Assembly: GCA_012064385.1 (NCBI GenBank)
Contig: QRDG01000404.1
Span: forward strand, 92,929-156,928
Reading direction: 5' to 3'
DNA length: 64,000 nucleotides
DNA from: Puccinellia tenuiflora
Taxonomy: Eukaryota; Streptophyta; Magnoliopsida; Poales; Poaceae
This document shows positions 34,305-46,224 of this stretch, one piece after another. Below the pieces are notes generated by a model, which was not told the origin of the DNA, did not search any database, and saw only the letters and a list, made by a program, of their open reading frames with translations. How positions within the stretch are numbered: the first letter of the stretch is position 1; each line of letters opens with the position of its first letter. The position numbers were made by a program, and so were the translations under genes.

Positions 34305-35150
34305 TCCTGATGCCTCCCAACCCGAACTAATATATATGGGGAACGAGCTAGAAAAACTTAGCACTAGCTAGTCACATTTTCTTGGTTTCGAATTAAGCTA
34401 CCGTCCATAGACTAGGCAACTGAAGTATCTTTTATTTTGCGGGTAGAGCAACTGGAGTATGTGTCTTTGAACTGACATATGGTATATATTGCCGTGAAGG
34501 AGTGGAGAAGGACTATCGTAAATAAGAAAGATAAGTAAGTAGAGGATAGAAAAATAAATATGGGTCATTAATTCGTAAGACTATAAAACGAGTATAAAAT
34601 TATGTGGGTAAAATTGTTTTGGGCCTTGTGGTTTAAATCCTTGCTCATCTCTCATGACTACACTAGATGCAGAGCTACTTTGAGTACAATTTCATTGGGT
34701 TGTCATTGTTGTGTTTGGTCGCAAAATAATTAATTTCGTATTTGTATGTGAATGTGGAGGTTCCTTACTCCTCCTTAATCAAAATAGCATATGTTAATTA
34801 TTTTTTCCACTCTCTGGTTATATATGCTGACCGTTGTTTTCAATTCGTTTACTTACCTACATATATTTTGTAAGGCAGCTACCTCACAACCTGTTTGGAC
34901 CAGTTAACAGTAATACAAATTACAAAAGGTTAATATAGGTGAAGAATGTGACATACACGTCATGTTCTTACACTGGGTAGCAAGCAGCACATGACCTTTA
35001 GCCGGACAGGCGTCAATGCTTGAGACCCCGCGTGCCTCTCTCTACAAGAGTGTATTCAGTAGCCAAAGTCGTGACAGATGCAAAGCTGAAGATGCCTCAA
35101 CGCGTGACTGGTTCTTGTGACACATAGATTGATCATGAACTAATAACCAT
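34305..35150. repeat. Diverged duplicated segment, copy A
   Basis: Collinear with copy B at 35855-36700. Shared blocks include CGAACTAATATATA, a CTAGCT...CACTAGCT region, GGGTAAAATTGTTTTGGGCC-like sequence, CATGTTCTTACACTGGGTAG and TTGACTGGTTCTTGTG-like ends. A third partial copy lies at 59975-60290. No coding capacity is seen. Confidence 0.75.
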
Positions 35151-35854
35151 CAATGTCGATAAATCCTGAATGAACGCAACAGTCATCCATTCCATGATTG
35201 AGCAATCCTTTGGGTGACTGTTCATGGATGCTTTAATGTTCTCTCCCTCGACGGCCACGCCCCTATCTTCCGTGTCGCCCCTGGCTTTTCTGCCGGAGAC
35301 TCTTCCTTTTATTGTACCACTAACCCTCGATGGAGGAAACTCTGAAGTGATCGTGCGCACAATTATTTTTTAATATTTTTTCTAATTCGTATATATAGCT
35401 TATAGCTTAGAAAAATTGATTTTGGGGTCCGACATTTCATTTCGCACCGAAGCCCGATAAGCTCAAGCCCACACGCCTCATCCATCGACAGCAGCAAATT
35501 CAGACTCTACAACGGCCCCTTCATGCAGAACAACAACTTCATGGAGCTGCTCAGTCGGCTTCAGCCAGCAACCCGTCGTCGTCCATACCCGAAAGGCACA
35601 TTCTCAACTCTGTACATCAGCGGACCTCACGTCTGCCGAGGCGGAGGAAACGCACAACACGGCAGCCACATCGACGACTAACGAGGTGCCGTTGCAGTTC
35701 TCGCCGTACTGCACCGTGCGGAGCAGGCTAGACGCGGCGGCTGGCGGGGATGCTGCGAACAAGCGAGTTGGCGTCACGGCATCCAAAGCAAATTAGCTTT
35801 GTGCGGGATGAGACGCAGTAAAATTTACTCATCTCCAGTTTAGCGCATCTGCTT
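35151..35854. other. Spacer between duplicated segments, gene-like debris
   Basis: Contains a GC-rich segment (35460-35795). Its plus frame ends NEVPLQFSPYCTVRSRLDAA...TASKAN-stop at about 35793 and could be a terminal exon of an unknown gene. The part at 35165-35360 resembles 58200-58315 (TGTCGCCCCT, AAGTGATCGTG). Confidence 0.35.
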
Positions 35855-36700
35855 CTCCCGGTGCCTCTCAAGCCGAACTAATATATAGCTACCAAAACAT
35901 AACACTAGCTCGTCTCATTATCTTGATTGGGAATCAAACTACACTCGATAGACTGAGCAAAGAAAGTATCCTAAAATATATGTCCCAGAACTACCATGTG
36001 GTTATATATTGCTGTGAAGGAGCGGAGGACATTCATAATAAGTAAGAAGGGGAAGTAAATAGAGGGTAAACAGATGAAAAAGGGAAATTAATTCATACTT
36101 GAAGCATAAGACCCTAAAACGGTTAAAAAATTATGTGACTACAATTGTTTTGGGCCTCGAGGTTTAAGTCCTTGCTCATCTCTTACGAGTACACTGGATG
36201 GTCTCCGAAGCAGAGCTTCTTATGAGTACTATTTCACTGTCTCTTGTCATTTTTGTGTTTGTTCACAAAATAATTTCGTATTAATATGTTGTGAATTAAT
36301 GTGGAGGTTTCCTTACTCCTCTCCTTAATCAAAATAGCACACGTTAATTATTGTTTCCACTATCTAGTTATATATGCTGACTTACCTACACATTTTGTAA
36401 GGCACCTACCTCACTACCTGAGTATTCGCATATTGTACAGGTTCTGTTTGGACCCCGAACAGTATTACACATGGTTAATTTAGGTGGAAAATGCTTTATA
36501 CATGTCATGTTCTTACACTGGGTAGCACCAGCACATGACCTTTTAACCGGACAGGCACGAATGCCTGAGACCGCGCTTCTCTCTGCAAGCCTGTATTTCA
36601 GTGTAAATCGCTAGCCAAAGTCGTGGCAGATACAGAGCTGAAGCTACGTCAACGCTTGACTGGTTCTTGTGGAACATAGATGGATCATGAACTAACCAGC
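35855..36700. repeat. Diverged duplicated segment, copy B
   Basis: Second copy of the 34305-35150 sequence in the same orientation, about 1.55 kb away, with many substitutions and small indels. Confidence 0.75.
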
Positions 36701-36835
36701 ACATCTGATAAATCTCTACAACATCTAACCGAGCAGGAATTCCTACTCTGTGGTTCGTTCTGCCGTTGGGTCCCGCCTGTCAGCCTCAGATCGCGGCAAA
36801 TGGATTTCCTGCCTTCCAGTGCGTCCGCCCGTCTC

Positions 36836-37277
36836 TATAGCTGGCCAAACGGGCCGGGCCGAGCGTGTTGGCCCGAGGCACGGAAAAAAAAGCACGGCTC
36901 GGGCATGGCCCGGCACGGATCTTAACGGGCCATGCCCCGGCACGGGCCCGGTCCGTGCCGTGCCCCAGCTCCGATCGAGGCCCGTGGGCCGGCCCGGCAC
37001 GGCACGATTAGGTTTTTTTTTATTTTTAATTTTTTTACCTATTTTTTTTCAATTTTTGGGCCACATTTACGCTAAATGGGCCGTGCCCGACGGGCCAACC
37101 GTGCCTAACGGGCCGTCGGCGTGCCTCCCGGGCCGTGCCGGAGGTCAGGCCGCGGCACGCGGGCCGGCCCAGGCACGGCACGATTCTAATCGTGCCCAAC
37201 GGGCCGTGCCGTTGCCGGGCCGTGCCGCGCACGTGCCGGGCCGTGCCGGGCCGTGCCGGCCCGTTTGGCCACCTATA
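36836..37277. mobile_element. Non-autonomous hAT-like element, copy 2
   Basis: Same terminal design as copy 1: starts TATAGCTGGCCAAACGGGCC and ends GGCCCGTTTGGCCACCTATA. Flanked by a perfect 8-bp duplication CCCGTCTC (36828-36835, 37278-37285). The body is the same GTGCCG/GGCC-rich repeat with a T-rich centre at about 37010-37050. No transposase. Confidence 0.85.
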
Positions 37278-37285
37278 CCCGTCTC

Positions 37286-37411
37286 TACTCGTGCCCACGT
37301 GCCGCTGCTAGCTGCGTCGGGCATACCGACTTTACTCAAGCAACGCGTCTTCGTCCTCCTCCAATCCTCTCCCTCGCCAATACCAGCCAATCCAACATCG
37401 CCCGGTAGTCT
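37286..37411. other. Short GC-rich spacer between hAT and MULE
   Basis: Reads like a 5' leader (CT-rich, TCTTCGTCCTCCTCCAATCC) and continues conceptually after the MULE at 54040. No gene was identified. Confidence 0.35.
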
Positions 37412-37420
37412 CCTTCCCTT

Positions 37421-37638
37421 GAGAAAATGACAGAAAACTACGACATTTGGGGCAGATGTGTCACGAAACTACAACTTTTGGGGGAAATGACACATAACTA
37501 CATCTTTTGAGGTATGTTCGTGACGCGGAGCACTGATCTCACGTTTGGCACTTGTTAACCACGTTTCTGGCAGGTGGGCTCCGCTGGCAGGTGTGACGTG
37601 GCACGGGGGCTGACGGACGGGGCTGACGGCCGTTAGGT
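37421..37638. repeat. MULE left terminal inverted repeat
   Basis: About 218 bp, complementary to 53825-54030 over its length, with one extra 13-bp direct duplication (ACGGGGCTGACGG) near its inner end. Contains ACTACGACATTTGGGG and GACGTGGCACGGGGGCTGAC blocks. Confidence 0.9.
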
Positions 37639-37946
37639 CTGGTTTATTTGGTCTCACTCCGATGCGTTCGTGCCCTCCGCGACTCTCTCCTGTCTCACTC
37701 CCGTGCCGTTGCTCCTCTCTCCCGTCCGGCCGCCGGCGTAGATCCGGCGTTCCTCCTCTCTCCCAGGCGGCAAGATGGTCTCGTGGAGCGACGGCGACGA
37801 GTCCCCCACCCCCCAGCTCGCTTGGAACGGCGGTAAGTTCCCCAGCCCATGGAGATCTGTAGCTAGGGTTAGTTCATAAATTGGAGGATTTTCGCTCGAT
37901 TCAGTCGATTTACTTCACAAATTTGTGCTGGTAGGGTCCTAATACC

Positions 37947-38646
37947 ATGTACGATTCGGAATATTGCGGATTAGCCGAAGAAGTAGACAAGAGCATCCGT
38001 TGTCATTGCAATGCCGTGCCTCAGAAATTAGTAGCTTTCGAGGGTTGCTGGACTGGGAGGAGGTTCCTGGCGTGTGCAGGCATGGTGCGTGAATTCATCT
38101 GTTGCTATTAATTTGTGTAGTACTCCTTAATATGTTGCTGTTAATTGCTATCTGTTTCATGTATTGTAGCTTGGGGAGACCTGTGACTTTGTTCACTGGG
38201 TTGATGATGTGTGGCCTGATCAACTATGCAATTCACTGTCAAAGTTATGGGAGATGTATGCTGAAATGAAAGATGCAAATGTGAGAAATGCACTAGACAC
38301 TGTTGAAAGAAAGTGGAAGTTCCAGGATGAGATTGGCAAGCTTCACACTGATTTGAACAATGTCCAAGATGAGCTTAAAAAGGAGGTTGAGGAAAAGCAG
38401 GTGACTCTAGCTCTGAAGGCGAAAGCTGAACAAGCCCTTGTTGAAGCAAGATCTGAACTAGAGGCAAAGAAGAGATTGGATGCATCCACATCCAATATGC
38501 ACAAGTTCTTGAGGCAGAAGGCAGAGAGGGATATTGTTGTGTTCAAGGAAGAGATAGAAGAGGAAGTTGGAATCCATGATTGGAGATCTTCAGAAGCAGA
38601 AATCAGGGCTCAGGGGAAAGGTCCTGAAGATCAAACAAATATGTGA
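37947..38646 (+). CDS. zf-GRF / coiled-coil protein of the MULE
   Basis: Exons 37935-38084 (coding from ATG 37947) and 38170-38646 join in frame across a GT-AG intron and give about 204 residues. An upstream exon (37775-37832, starting MVSWSDGDESPTPQ) has a good donor but is out of phase with the next exon, so it is either leader or disrupted. The zinc finger is of GRF type: RCHCNAVP, GCWTGRRFLACAG, then CDFVHWVDD (about residues 20-60). From about 75 to 150 there is a charged heptad-like coiled coil (KLHTDLNNVQDELKKEVEEK...). GRF fingers occur in nucleic-acid enzymes. The gene starts just inside the left TIR, converges on the transposase and occupies the position mudrB has in MuDR. Its role in transposition is inference; an independent host-type gene is the alternative. 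Confidence 0.75.
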
Positions 38647-38917
38647 GGAGTAGAATTATGTGACATGTTGTGTTGAATTATGTAGGGATTGAATTTGCTT
38701 TATCAAGTGTTGTAGTATTGAATGATTTAATGTTCTGTTGTATTATGTGACATTTTGTGTTGAATTATGTATGAGACTGAATGGTTAAATCTATGTGACA
38801 TTCTATCTATGAGACTGAATTGTGTAATTATTTGTGTTGAATTTGTTGAGTTGTGAAAGAATATGATCATGTATGATGACTGATTTGTGAAAAGAATTGT
38901 GTAATTCTATTATGTAT

Positions 38918-39213
38918 TTAGGGTTGTCGAGGGTCGTCGACGACTCTCGACAACCCTAAATGATCATGCTTGAGGACAAAAAATGATACCATTAGGGTTG
39001 TCGAGGGTCGTCGACGACTCTCGACAACCCTAAATGATCATGCTTGAGGACAAAAAATGATACCATTAGGGTTGTCGAGGGTCGTCGACGACTCTCGACA
39101 ACCCTAAATGATCATGCTTGAGGACCAAAAATGATACCATTAGGGTTGTCGAGGGTCGTCGACGACTCTCGACAACCCTAAATGATCATGCTTGAGGACC
39201 AAAAATGATGGCA
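38918..39213. repeat. Array of four 74-bp units, each with a 42-bp palindrome
   Basis: Units start at 38918, 38992, 39066 and 39140, an exact 74-bp period. Each opens with a near-perfect 42-bp palindrome (TTAGGGTTGTCGAG... to ...CTCGACAACCCTAA, centred on GTCGAC, one mismatched pair), followed by an almost identical 32-bp spacer (AATGATCATGCTTGAGGAC...). It lies between the stop codons of the two convergent MULE genes. The arms carry telo-box-like ACCCTAA. Confidence 0.95.
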
Positions 39214-39408
39214 GCATACAAAATAGAGGACATAGTTTTCAGTTGCACATAGTTTTTATACAATCTGGCATTTAGGGTTCATCTAGAGGACCAACATAAC
39301 TAACAACAGGACCAACATTGAATAAATATGGTTCATTCTGAAAGCATACAGACATGACCCAGCATACAAAATATGGTTCATCAAGAGGACCAACATAACT
39401 AACAAGTT
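39214..39408. other. 3' flank of the transposase gene
   Basis: Short AT-rich sequence with GAGGACCAACATAACTAACAA repeated imperfectly (39272, 39382). Probably the 3' UTR of the minus-strand transposase. Confidence 0.4.
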
Positions 39409-40430
39409 TTACTGGCTTGTGCCATCAAGAGGACCAACATTTGGATCCCTGCCAGCCGTTGCATTTGCCCCAGCATTGAAATATGACCACAATCCTGGAT
39501 CAGAAGGTGAAGGTCTTGCCGCAGGAGCAGGAGGTGTAGGTCTTGGTGCAAAAGCAGGAGGTGTAGGTCTTGTTGCAGGAGCAGGGGATGTGGGTCTTGC
39601 TGTAGAAGCAGGAGGTGTAGGTGTTGTTGCATCCACCTGGCTGGTTGAAGAACTTCCACCCACATCTGGCATTGATCTCCTCCTAGGCTGTATAAAGCAA
39701 AAGTGATCCATTTAATAGACAAGTAGAGATACATTGTATTAAACTTAGCAGCTAGGGAGTGATAAATTACCTTGTGGTTGTTTTTCCTCATTGCAAGGTC
39801 TAGCCTCAAAGGAACTGAGCAGCTTGTGTACTCATGACCTTGTAAATTGCAGTTACTACATGTAATTGTAGCCATCCTAGATGTTTCCTTAGGTTTAGGG
39901 GGTTCAAATTTCCCTTTCCTCCTCTTCTCCTGCCTTCTACCCTTCTGATGGTCCTTGAAAACAGGTGGCATAATGTCTGGTGTATCTGTTCTATTCCAAC
40001 CATGCTCTGCTGGCATAGGATAAAACACAGGGTTGTAGCTTTTCAAGTAGAATGGTTTTTTGAAGAAATCACTCACAAAATCTTCTGGATGCATCTGAGC
40101 TTTGTAGATAGCACTCACAGCATGATTGCAAGGCAATCCTGTCATCTGCCACTTTCTGGAAGAACAGCTCCTACTATCAAGATTGACCTCATGAGTTCTA
40201 TCTCCACTCTTCACCTGCCACAGTCCCAAGTCAGCCCTCTTGGGGATGCAATCTCTGGAGTATTTCTTCATCAACTCCAACCTTTCTGCATAATGAGGGG
40301 TTATCTCCCAGGAAGATGACTTAGCACCTTCTCTCTTGTTATCATGCCTCTGCATTTGTTTATCATATATACCAACAAGCATTGTAACAATGGGTTTGTT
40401 TCTGACATCAAGAATATACTTGTTGAACAC

Positions 40431-41839
40431 TGATACGTCTCCAACGTATCTATAATTTCTTATGATCCATGCTTGTTTTCATACCATTTGCTACATATTT
40501 TGTTTACATCTTATAGCATTTTTATGCATTTTCTGGAACTAACCTATTAACAAGATGCCACAGTGCCCGTTCCTGTTTTCTGCTGTTTTCCCGTTTCAGA
40601 AAAGTACTTAAGGAAATATTCTCGGAATTGGACGGGACAAAAAGCAGCAGTCTTATAATTAAATGGACTACACGGAGCCCGAAGGAGAGGACCTGGAGGG
40701 CCGTGGGCCGGCCACACCATAGGGTGGCGCGGGACCCATGCCTGCCACGCCACCAGGTGGTGTGGGGCCCACGGGAGCCCTCCGATGCCGCCCTTTCGCC
40801 TATATATTGCCCCCGACGCATAAAACCTAGAGGGACCCCGTCATATTCCAAAAAAACATCTGCAGCGCCGCCGCCATCGCCGACAAGTTTCGGGGGACAG
40901 AAGTCTCTGTTCCGGCACCCTGCCGGGACGGGGAAGTGCCCCCGGAGCCATCTCCATCGACTCCACCACCATCTTCATCGCCGTTGCTGACTCCCATGAT
41001 GAGGAGGGAGTAGTTCTCCCTCGGGGCTGAGGGTCGTACCGGTAGCCATGTGGTCTATATCTCTCTCTCCCATGATGTGATCTATATGTGATCATGAGCT
41101 TTGCAATCTAGATGTTGTTATGTTACTCAAGTGGGCTTTATTTATGTGATCTCCGGAGACTCCTTGTCCCACGTGTGTAAAGGTGACAGTGTGTGCACCG
41201 TGTGGATCTTTAGGCTATATTTCACAAGATACTTGTTCACTGATTTATTATTTGAGTTGGATGTCTCTATGAAATTGTGGTGTGTTAGTACCTCCTATGA
41301 ATGCTCATGGTCCAGTGTGGGGTATTCATTAGTACTTGGGAATATATGTTTGAGGCGTGCTTTTGCATTCCTACACAATGAATTAGTATTCGTTATCCAG
41401 CCGGAGAATACTTCGGAGTAGTATATTGAAGTGCTTATATTTATATTCAATTATGATTGCATTGTTGAGAGTGACCACTGGTGAAAGTATGATCCCTAGG
41501 CACCGTTTACAACAAGTTCTGCTACATGTTTGCTTGCTGCCATTTTTATTTCAGATTGCTTTTACTACTTATAATCATCCATATTACTTGTATTTCATTA
41601 TCTCTTCGCCGAACTAGTGCACCTATACATCTGACAAGTGTATTGGGTGTGTTGGGGACACAAGAGACTTTTTGTATTGTGATTGCAGGGTTGCTTGAGA
41701 GGGATACCTTTGACCTCTACCTCCCTGAGTTCGATAAACCTTGGGTGATTCACTTAAGGGAAACTTGCTGCTGTTCTACAAATCTCTGCTCTTGGAGGCC
41801 CAACACTGTCTACAAGAATAGAAGCGTGTGTAGACATCA
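40431..41839 (+). repeat. 5' LTR of the LARD-like element
   Basis: 1409 bp, TG...CA. Has a TATA box (CTATATATTG, about 40799). About twenty substitutions, a 1-bp indel and a 20-bp indel separate it from the 3' LTR by eye. Confidence 0.9.
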
Positions 41840-42017
41840 AGCTATTTTCTGGCGCCGTTGCCGGGGAGGTAAGGTAAGCGGCACTCACACTCCAGCAAAG
41901 AAGCTATCCGGCAACGAAGCTATTTTCTGACGCCGTGTGAGTGCTCGAAGTTATTTCCTTTAGATTCTGCAATTATATCTTTTTGTTTCTTGTTTTTAAT
42001 TTCACTAGTTAGGCTTA

Positions 42018-42794
42018 ATGGAAAACAACAAAAAAATTAGGGATCTTTATGAACTTTATATTGAATTAGGACATGATGCTTTTGAAGAGAAAATTAAAAA
42101 ACCTATGGAAGCTTGTTTGCATAATAGTGGTAGTAATGTTATTAGTATGAATTCTTTGAACACCATTATTGCTAATGCTATGGAAAAGTCTAAGCTTGGG
42201 GAAGCTAGTTTTTATGAAAATGATCTTTTTAGTCCCCCAAGCTTTGAGGAGAAAATTTACTTTGATGATACAATGCCTCCTATATATGATGATTACAATG
42301 ATGAATATGATATTTTCAGTCCACCTACTATTGAGGAGAAAATTAATTATGATTTCAATATTCCTCCTATATTTGATGATTATGGTGATGAGAATAATAA
42401 TGATAGCTATTTTGTTGAATTTTCTTCCACTACAATTAATAAGAATGACTATGCTTATGTGGGGAGTAATAATTTTATGCATATGGCTCATGATAAGAAT
42501 TTTACATGTGATGGTTATATTGTAGAATTTATCAATGATGCTACTGAAAGTTATTATGAGAGAGGGAAACATGGATATATGCATCTCAATAATATTAAGT
42601 TTCACCTCTATATGTTGAAATTTTTGAAGTACCACTTGCTTTATCTTCCTATGCTAGTCAATTTATGTTTCATGAATTTATTTACTTACAAGATTCCGAT
42701 GCATAGGAAGTGGGTTAGACTTAAATGTGCTTCATATTCTTCTCTTGATGCTCACCTTTGTATTTCATTCTTATTCCTATGTGAACATCATTAA
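42018..42794 (+). CDS. Acidic Asn/Asp-rich protein of the LARD-like element, unknown
   Basis: A 258-residue frame with ATG about 150 bp after the primer-binding site. I recognise no gag, protease or polymerase motif. Visible are a short basic/helical start (MENNKKIRDLYELYIELGHD) and a duplicated internal module (DLFSPPSFEEKIYFDD...PPIYDDYNDE and DIFSPPTIEEKINYDF...PPIFDDYGDE, about residues 72-127). A very Asn/Asp/Tyr-rich middle and a hydrophobic C-terminal part (about 200-258) follow; the latter may be readthrough beyond the ancestral end. Codon use is AT-rich, unlike host genes nearby. It is the only long frame in 4.4 kb of internal sequence, so it may be conserved in the family. It may equally be remnant coding sequence. 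Confidence 0.5.
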   Translation: MENNKKIRDLYELYIELGHDAFEEKIKKPMEACLHNSGSNVISMNSLNTIIANAMEKSKLGEASFYENDLFSPPSFEEKIYFDDTMPPIYDDYNDEYDIFSPPTIEEKINYDFNIPPIFDDYGDENNNDSYFVEFSSTTINKNDYAYVGSNNFMHMAHDKNFTCDGYIVEFINDATESYYERGKHGYMHLNNIKFHLYMLKFLKYHLLYLPMLVNLCFMNLFTYKIPMHRKWVRLKCASYSSLDAHLCISFLFLCEHH

Positions 42795-45700
42795 AACTAT
42801 CATTGCTGTCTAGAAAACAGATTCCTAAGCTTCACTGAGAAAAATGTTTAAAATCAAAGGAAGGGAATTTTGTGCTGAAACTTTGTGAAAGAAATCTTCA
42901 GGTATTAACACACAATTCATTAGTTCCACGTTTTCTGATTTGAGCAAGATAAGTGCCTCAAACAATTCACTCTTTATGGGCTGTTCAGTTTTAGACAGAT
43001 TCTGTCTTTATTTTGCATTACTCTCATTACTTGTGTTTTGTGTGGTTCTTTTGATTAAAGAGCAATGCAAAACCATAAGTAACAGTAGCTAATGTTTATA
43101 ATCCATTCATGATATGTCTTTGTTGTACTTATGAGGATTTAATTTATGGAGACACTAACCCCTCTAATCAAGTTTTATGAGTTGTGTGTGAAAAGAACTT
43201 TCAAGTGGAAGAGTTGAGGGAGACAAACAAAGATCAAGAGGGACAACCATTCAAGCTTGGGGATGCTACCCCTAAGCTCACCCTACATATATCAAGTAAG
43301 TGCAAGAATTTAAGCTTGGGGAAGCCAAGCCACCTCACTCCAACCATTTGATAACAGGTAAGTAAGCCTAGCTAAAAGGCTTTAAAGAAAAGCGCTTATG
43401 GGAGACAACCCATCATTTTATTTTCAGTATCTTTGCTTTTATTTGAGTCAAGAAGTTTGTTTACTACTGTAGAAACTTCTTTGTATCTTTATTTGCTTGC
43501 AATGTTGTGCCAAGTAAGGTCTCTAGTAGAAAGTTTTTGCTATATTTGGATTTCTGCACAGGAAACAGATTTCTGTCTGTCACCGTTAAATTCTCCATTT
43601 ATTCCAAAAGCAACGAAATGCTTTGAGATGTTTTGTGCTTAATCCCCATATATGTATGCAACTTTCTCTAGTTCAGTGATTTTCGATTTGAGCAACTCTA
43701 GTGCCTCGAAAAAATTCGTCTTTAAAGACTGTTCTGTTTTGACAGATTCTGCCTTTTATTTTACATTGCTTCTTTTGCTATGTTTGATTGGATCTTTTTG
43801 CTCCTTTGAACATCAGTGGCTGTAGCTAATGTTATAATGAATTAAGATGTGCTTGTGTCACAGTAGAACTTGTGAATTTTTGGTTTATGCACTAACCCTC
43901 TAATGAGAATTACTTTGAGTTTGATGTGGTGGAAGTTTTCAAGTAAGCAAAAGGGACGATATGATGAGATCAAGAAGAGTGAAAAGCCTAAGCTTGGGGA
44001 TGCCCCGGTGGGTCATCCCCAGCAAATTCAAGAAGACTCAAGCATCTAAGCTTGGGGATGCCCAAGGCATCCCCTTCTTCATCGACAAAACTATCAGGTC
44101 ATCTCTAGTGATACTATATTTTTATTCCACAACATCTTATGTATTTTGCTTGGAGCGTCTGTTTTTATTTTGAGTGTGTGTTTTAGTTTGCTTAATAAGT
44201 TGGATCCTAGCATTCTTGTGTGGGAGAGAGACACGCTCCGCTTTTTCATATGAATACTCTTGTGCTTCGCTTATATTTGTTGAGTATTCTTAGCTACTGT
44301 TTGTTTTCTATTAAGCTCTCGCTTTTAGCATGTTATCTTGTTTAGAGCTGCTAGTTCTTTGTGTTAAGCTCTCTTGTGTTTCACTCTTATTTGTTAGAGA
44401 TTTGTTTTAGTTGCTTGGTTGATGTGTTAGATTGGAAAATGCTATGCTTGTGATAGTGGTATGAAATAGAGAAAAGCTGCATAGTCTTGTAGACCATTGT
44501 GTAGATAACTTGCTCCTCTTCAATTGTTTTGAGGTATTAAAATAACTAATGGTTAAAATATGTTGGTTAATGTTGTTAAGAGCTGATTAGTGAAGATGTG
44601 TTAGTAGAGCGTGGAGCCGTACTTTTCTGAACTAAAAACAACTTAAGTCAATAGTGCTTTAGTGTCGTGATTTCCTCTTAGTTGAAAAGAAGTTTCTAAT
44701 GGTATAGTTACTGCAACGGTCGGGGAAGCCAACGGGACACTTGTGTCGCCGCCACGATCCCTCTCGGGGTGTCTCTAACCATTTGTGAAACTTTGATACT
44801 GTTAGTTGTTTGCAATATATGACATGCTATGTGAGTTTTTGGTTTTTGGCACTTCCACCTCCATATTTTGCTAGCCTCTTCGGTGCTTTGCATTGCCCTT
44901 TTTCACATTGAGATTGGTGCATACTTCGCAAGTACATCCAACCCCGTGGGAGATCTTCATCTTGTTCTCCTACACATAAGCCAACTATCTTCCTCAAAAC
45001 AGCCACCATATCTACCTATCACAGCATTTCCATAGCTGTTCCGAGATACATTGCCATGCAACATCCATCATTTACATTACATGACTTTATGTCATTTTTA
45101 CTTCATTACCATATAGTATTGCTTGACCATTTGAGTTAGTGTGATGCGTGGTTTTCCACATGTGTTACATCTTTTCCACACTACGCTCGGTCTTGCATAT
45201 CCACCATACACCATGTATTAGTCTTTGAGTTTTGAGTACACCAAAAAGTGTGATGATCATCTTCTAAAATAGAGTGTTGCATCTACCTGTGAGCATATTG
45301 AAAAGAGTCCAAAGTGGCCAATCAAAAGAGTCCAAAAGAGACCAATGAGAGAAAAATATAAAAGAGCCACAAAGGCCGCAAAAAAAGAGAAAAAGAAAAA
45401 AGAATATAAAATGAGAGAGGGGGCAACACTACTATCCTTTTATTCCACACTTGTGCTAGTAGCACTTACACTTCATTATAGTGAGTTTTCATGTTTCATT
45501 AGTATAACTATGTGGGGACTAAACGTTATAGAACTTGGCTTGTATATTCCAATGATGAGCCTCCTCAAGTGAGCTCTAGGTCTTCATGAGCAAGCAAGTT
45601 GGATGCACCCCCACTAGTTCCATTGGAGAGCTTTCATTCATATAGCTCTATGTGCATCCGTTGCATGGCAATCACTACTCCTCATTTAGTGTCTACTACG

Positions 45701-46224
45701 GGACTTCCTCTTGTCCTGTGGTTACCTCTTCCACTGTTTGAGCCTTTCTTTTTGGCCTTCCAAACCTCCATCATTATTCTCTTTGCCATAACATCATGGT
45801 GCCAAGCCTTCTTCTTGCTTGTATTAGTTGAGTGGACTACATAACAGTTGATAAGTTAAGTGGATGGATAAAGGACACTTGACTTGAGCTTGGCTATTTC
45901 TATTATTGACTGAATTTGATGCTTTGAAGATTGATTGACATTTTACATTGGAGACACAATTTACTATTCTTCTTTCTAAACCTTATGTATGGTTCCTTGT
46001 CTCCAACACGCTGATTCATGAAAAGTTCTAGCTTCTTTTAGCTAGCATTTGTTAATCATTGTTTGCTTAATGTCAACTATAGACAATTGTTTTGGATCAC
46101 CTTATTCACATCATGTGCTTTGCATTGCTATGTTGATCTAGATTGTGAGTTAGCATGTCTCCTAAGAAATTATTTGTTATCGTTTTACCTACTCGAGGAC
46201 GAGTAGAACTAAGCTTGGGGATGC
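42795..46224. other. Non-coding interior of the LARD-like element
   Basis: No supported gene. Purine-tract-like motifs AAGCTTGGGGA recur at 43253, 43312, 43990 and 44048 before the functional copy at 46211. One more lies inside the ORF at about 42194. A-rich run at about 45369-45400. Confidence 0.7.

Noticed and set aside
37662..37862. Arg/Ser/Pro-rich ORF starting at 37662 as the true GRF start
   Set aside because: It would be in phase with the GRF exon 2, but its composition is leader-like and its start lies at the TIR edge; the ATG at 37947 is safer.
38918..39213. CRISPR-like array (regular palindromic repeats)
   Set aside because: Repeats and spacers are both identical between units, so it is a plain tandem array, and it lies inside a plant transposon.
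42066..42635. 189-codon minus-strand ORF of Ile/Phe-rich composition
   Set aside because: Mirror of the Asp/Asn-rich plus frame in the LARD-like element; antisense shadow.
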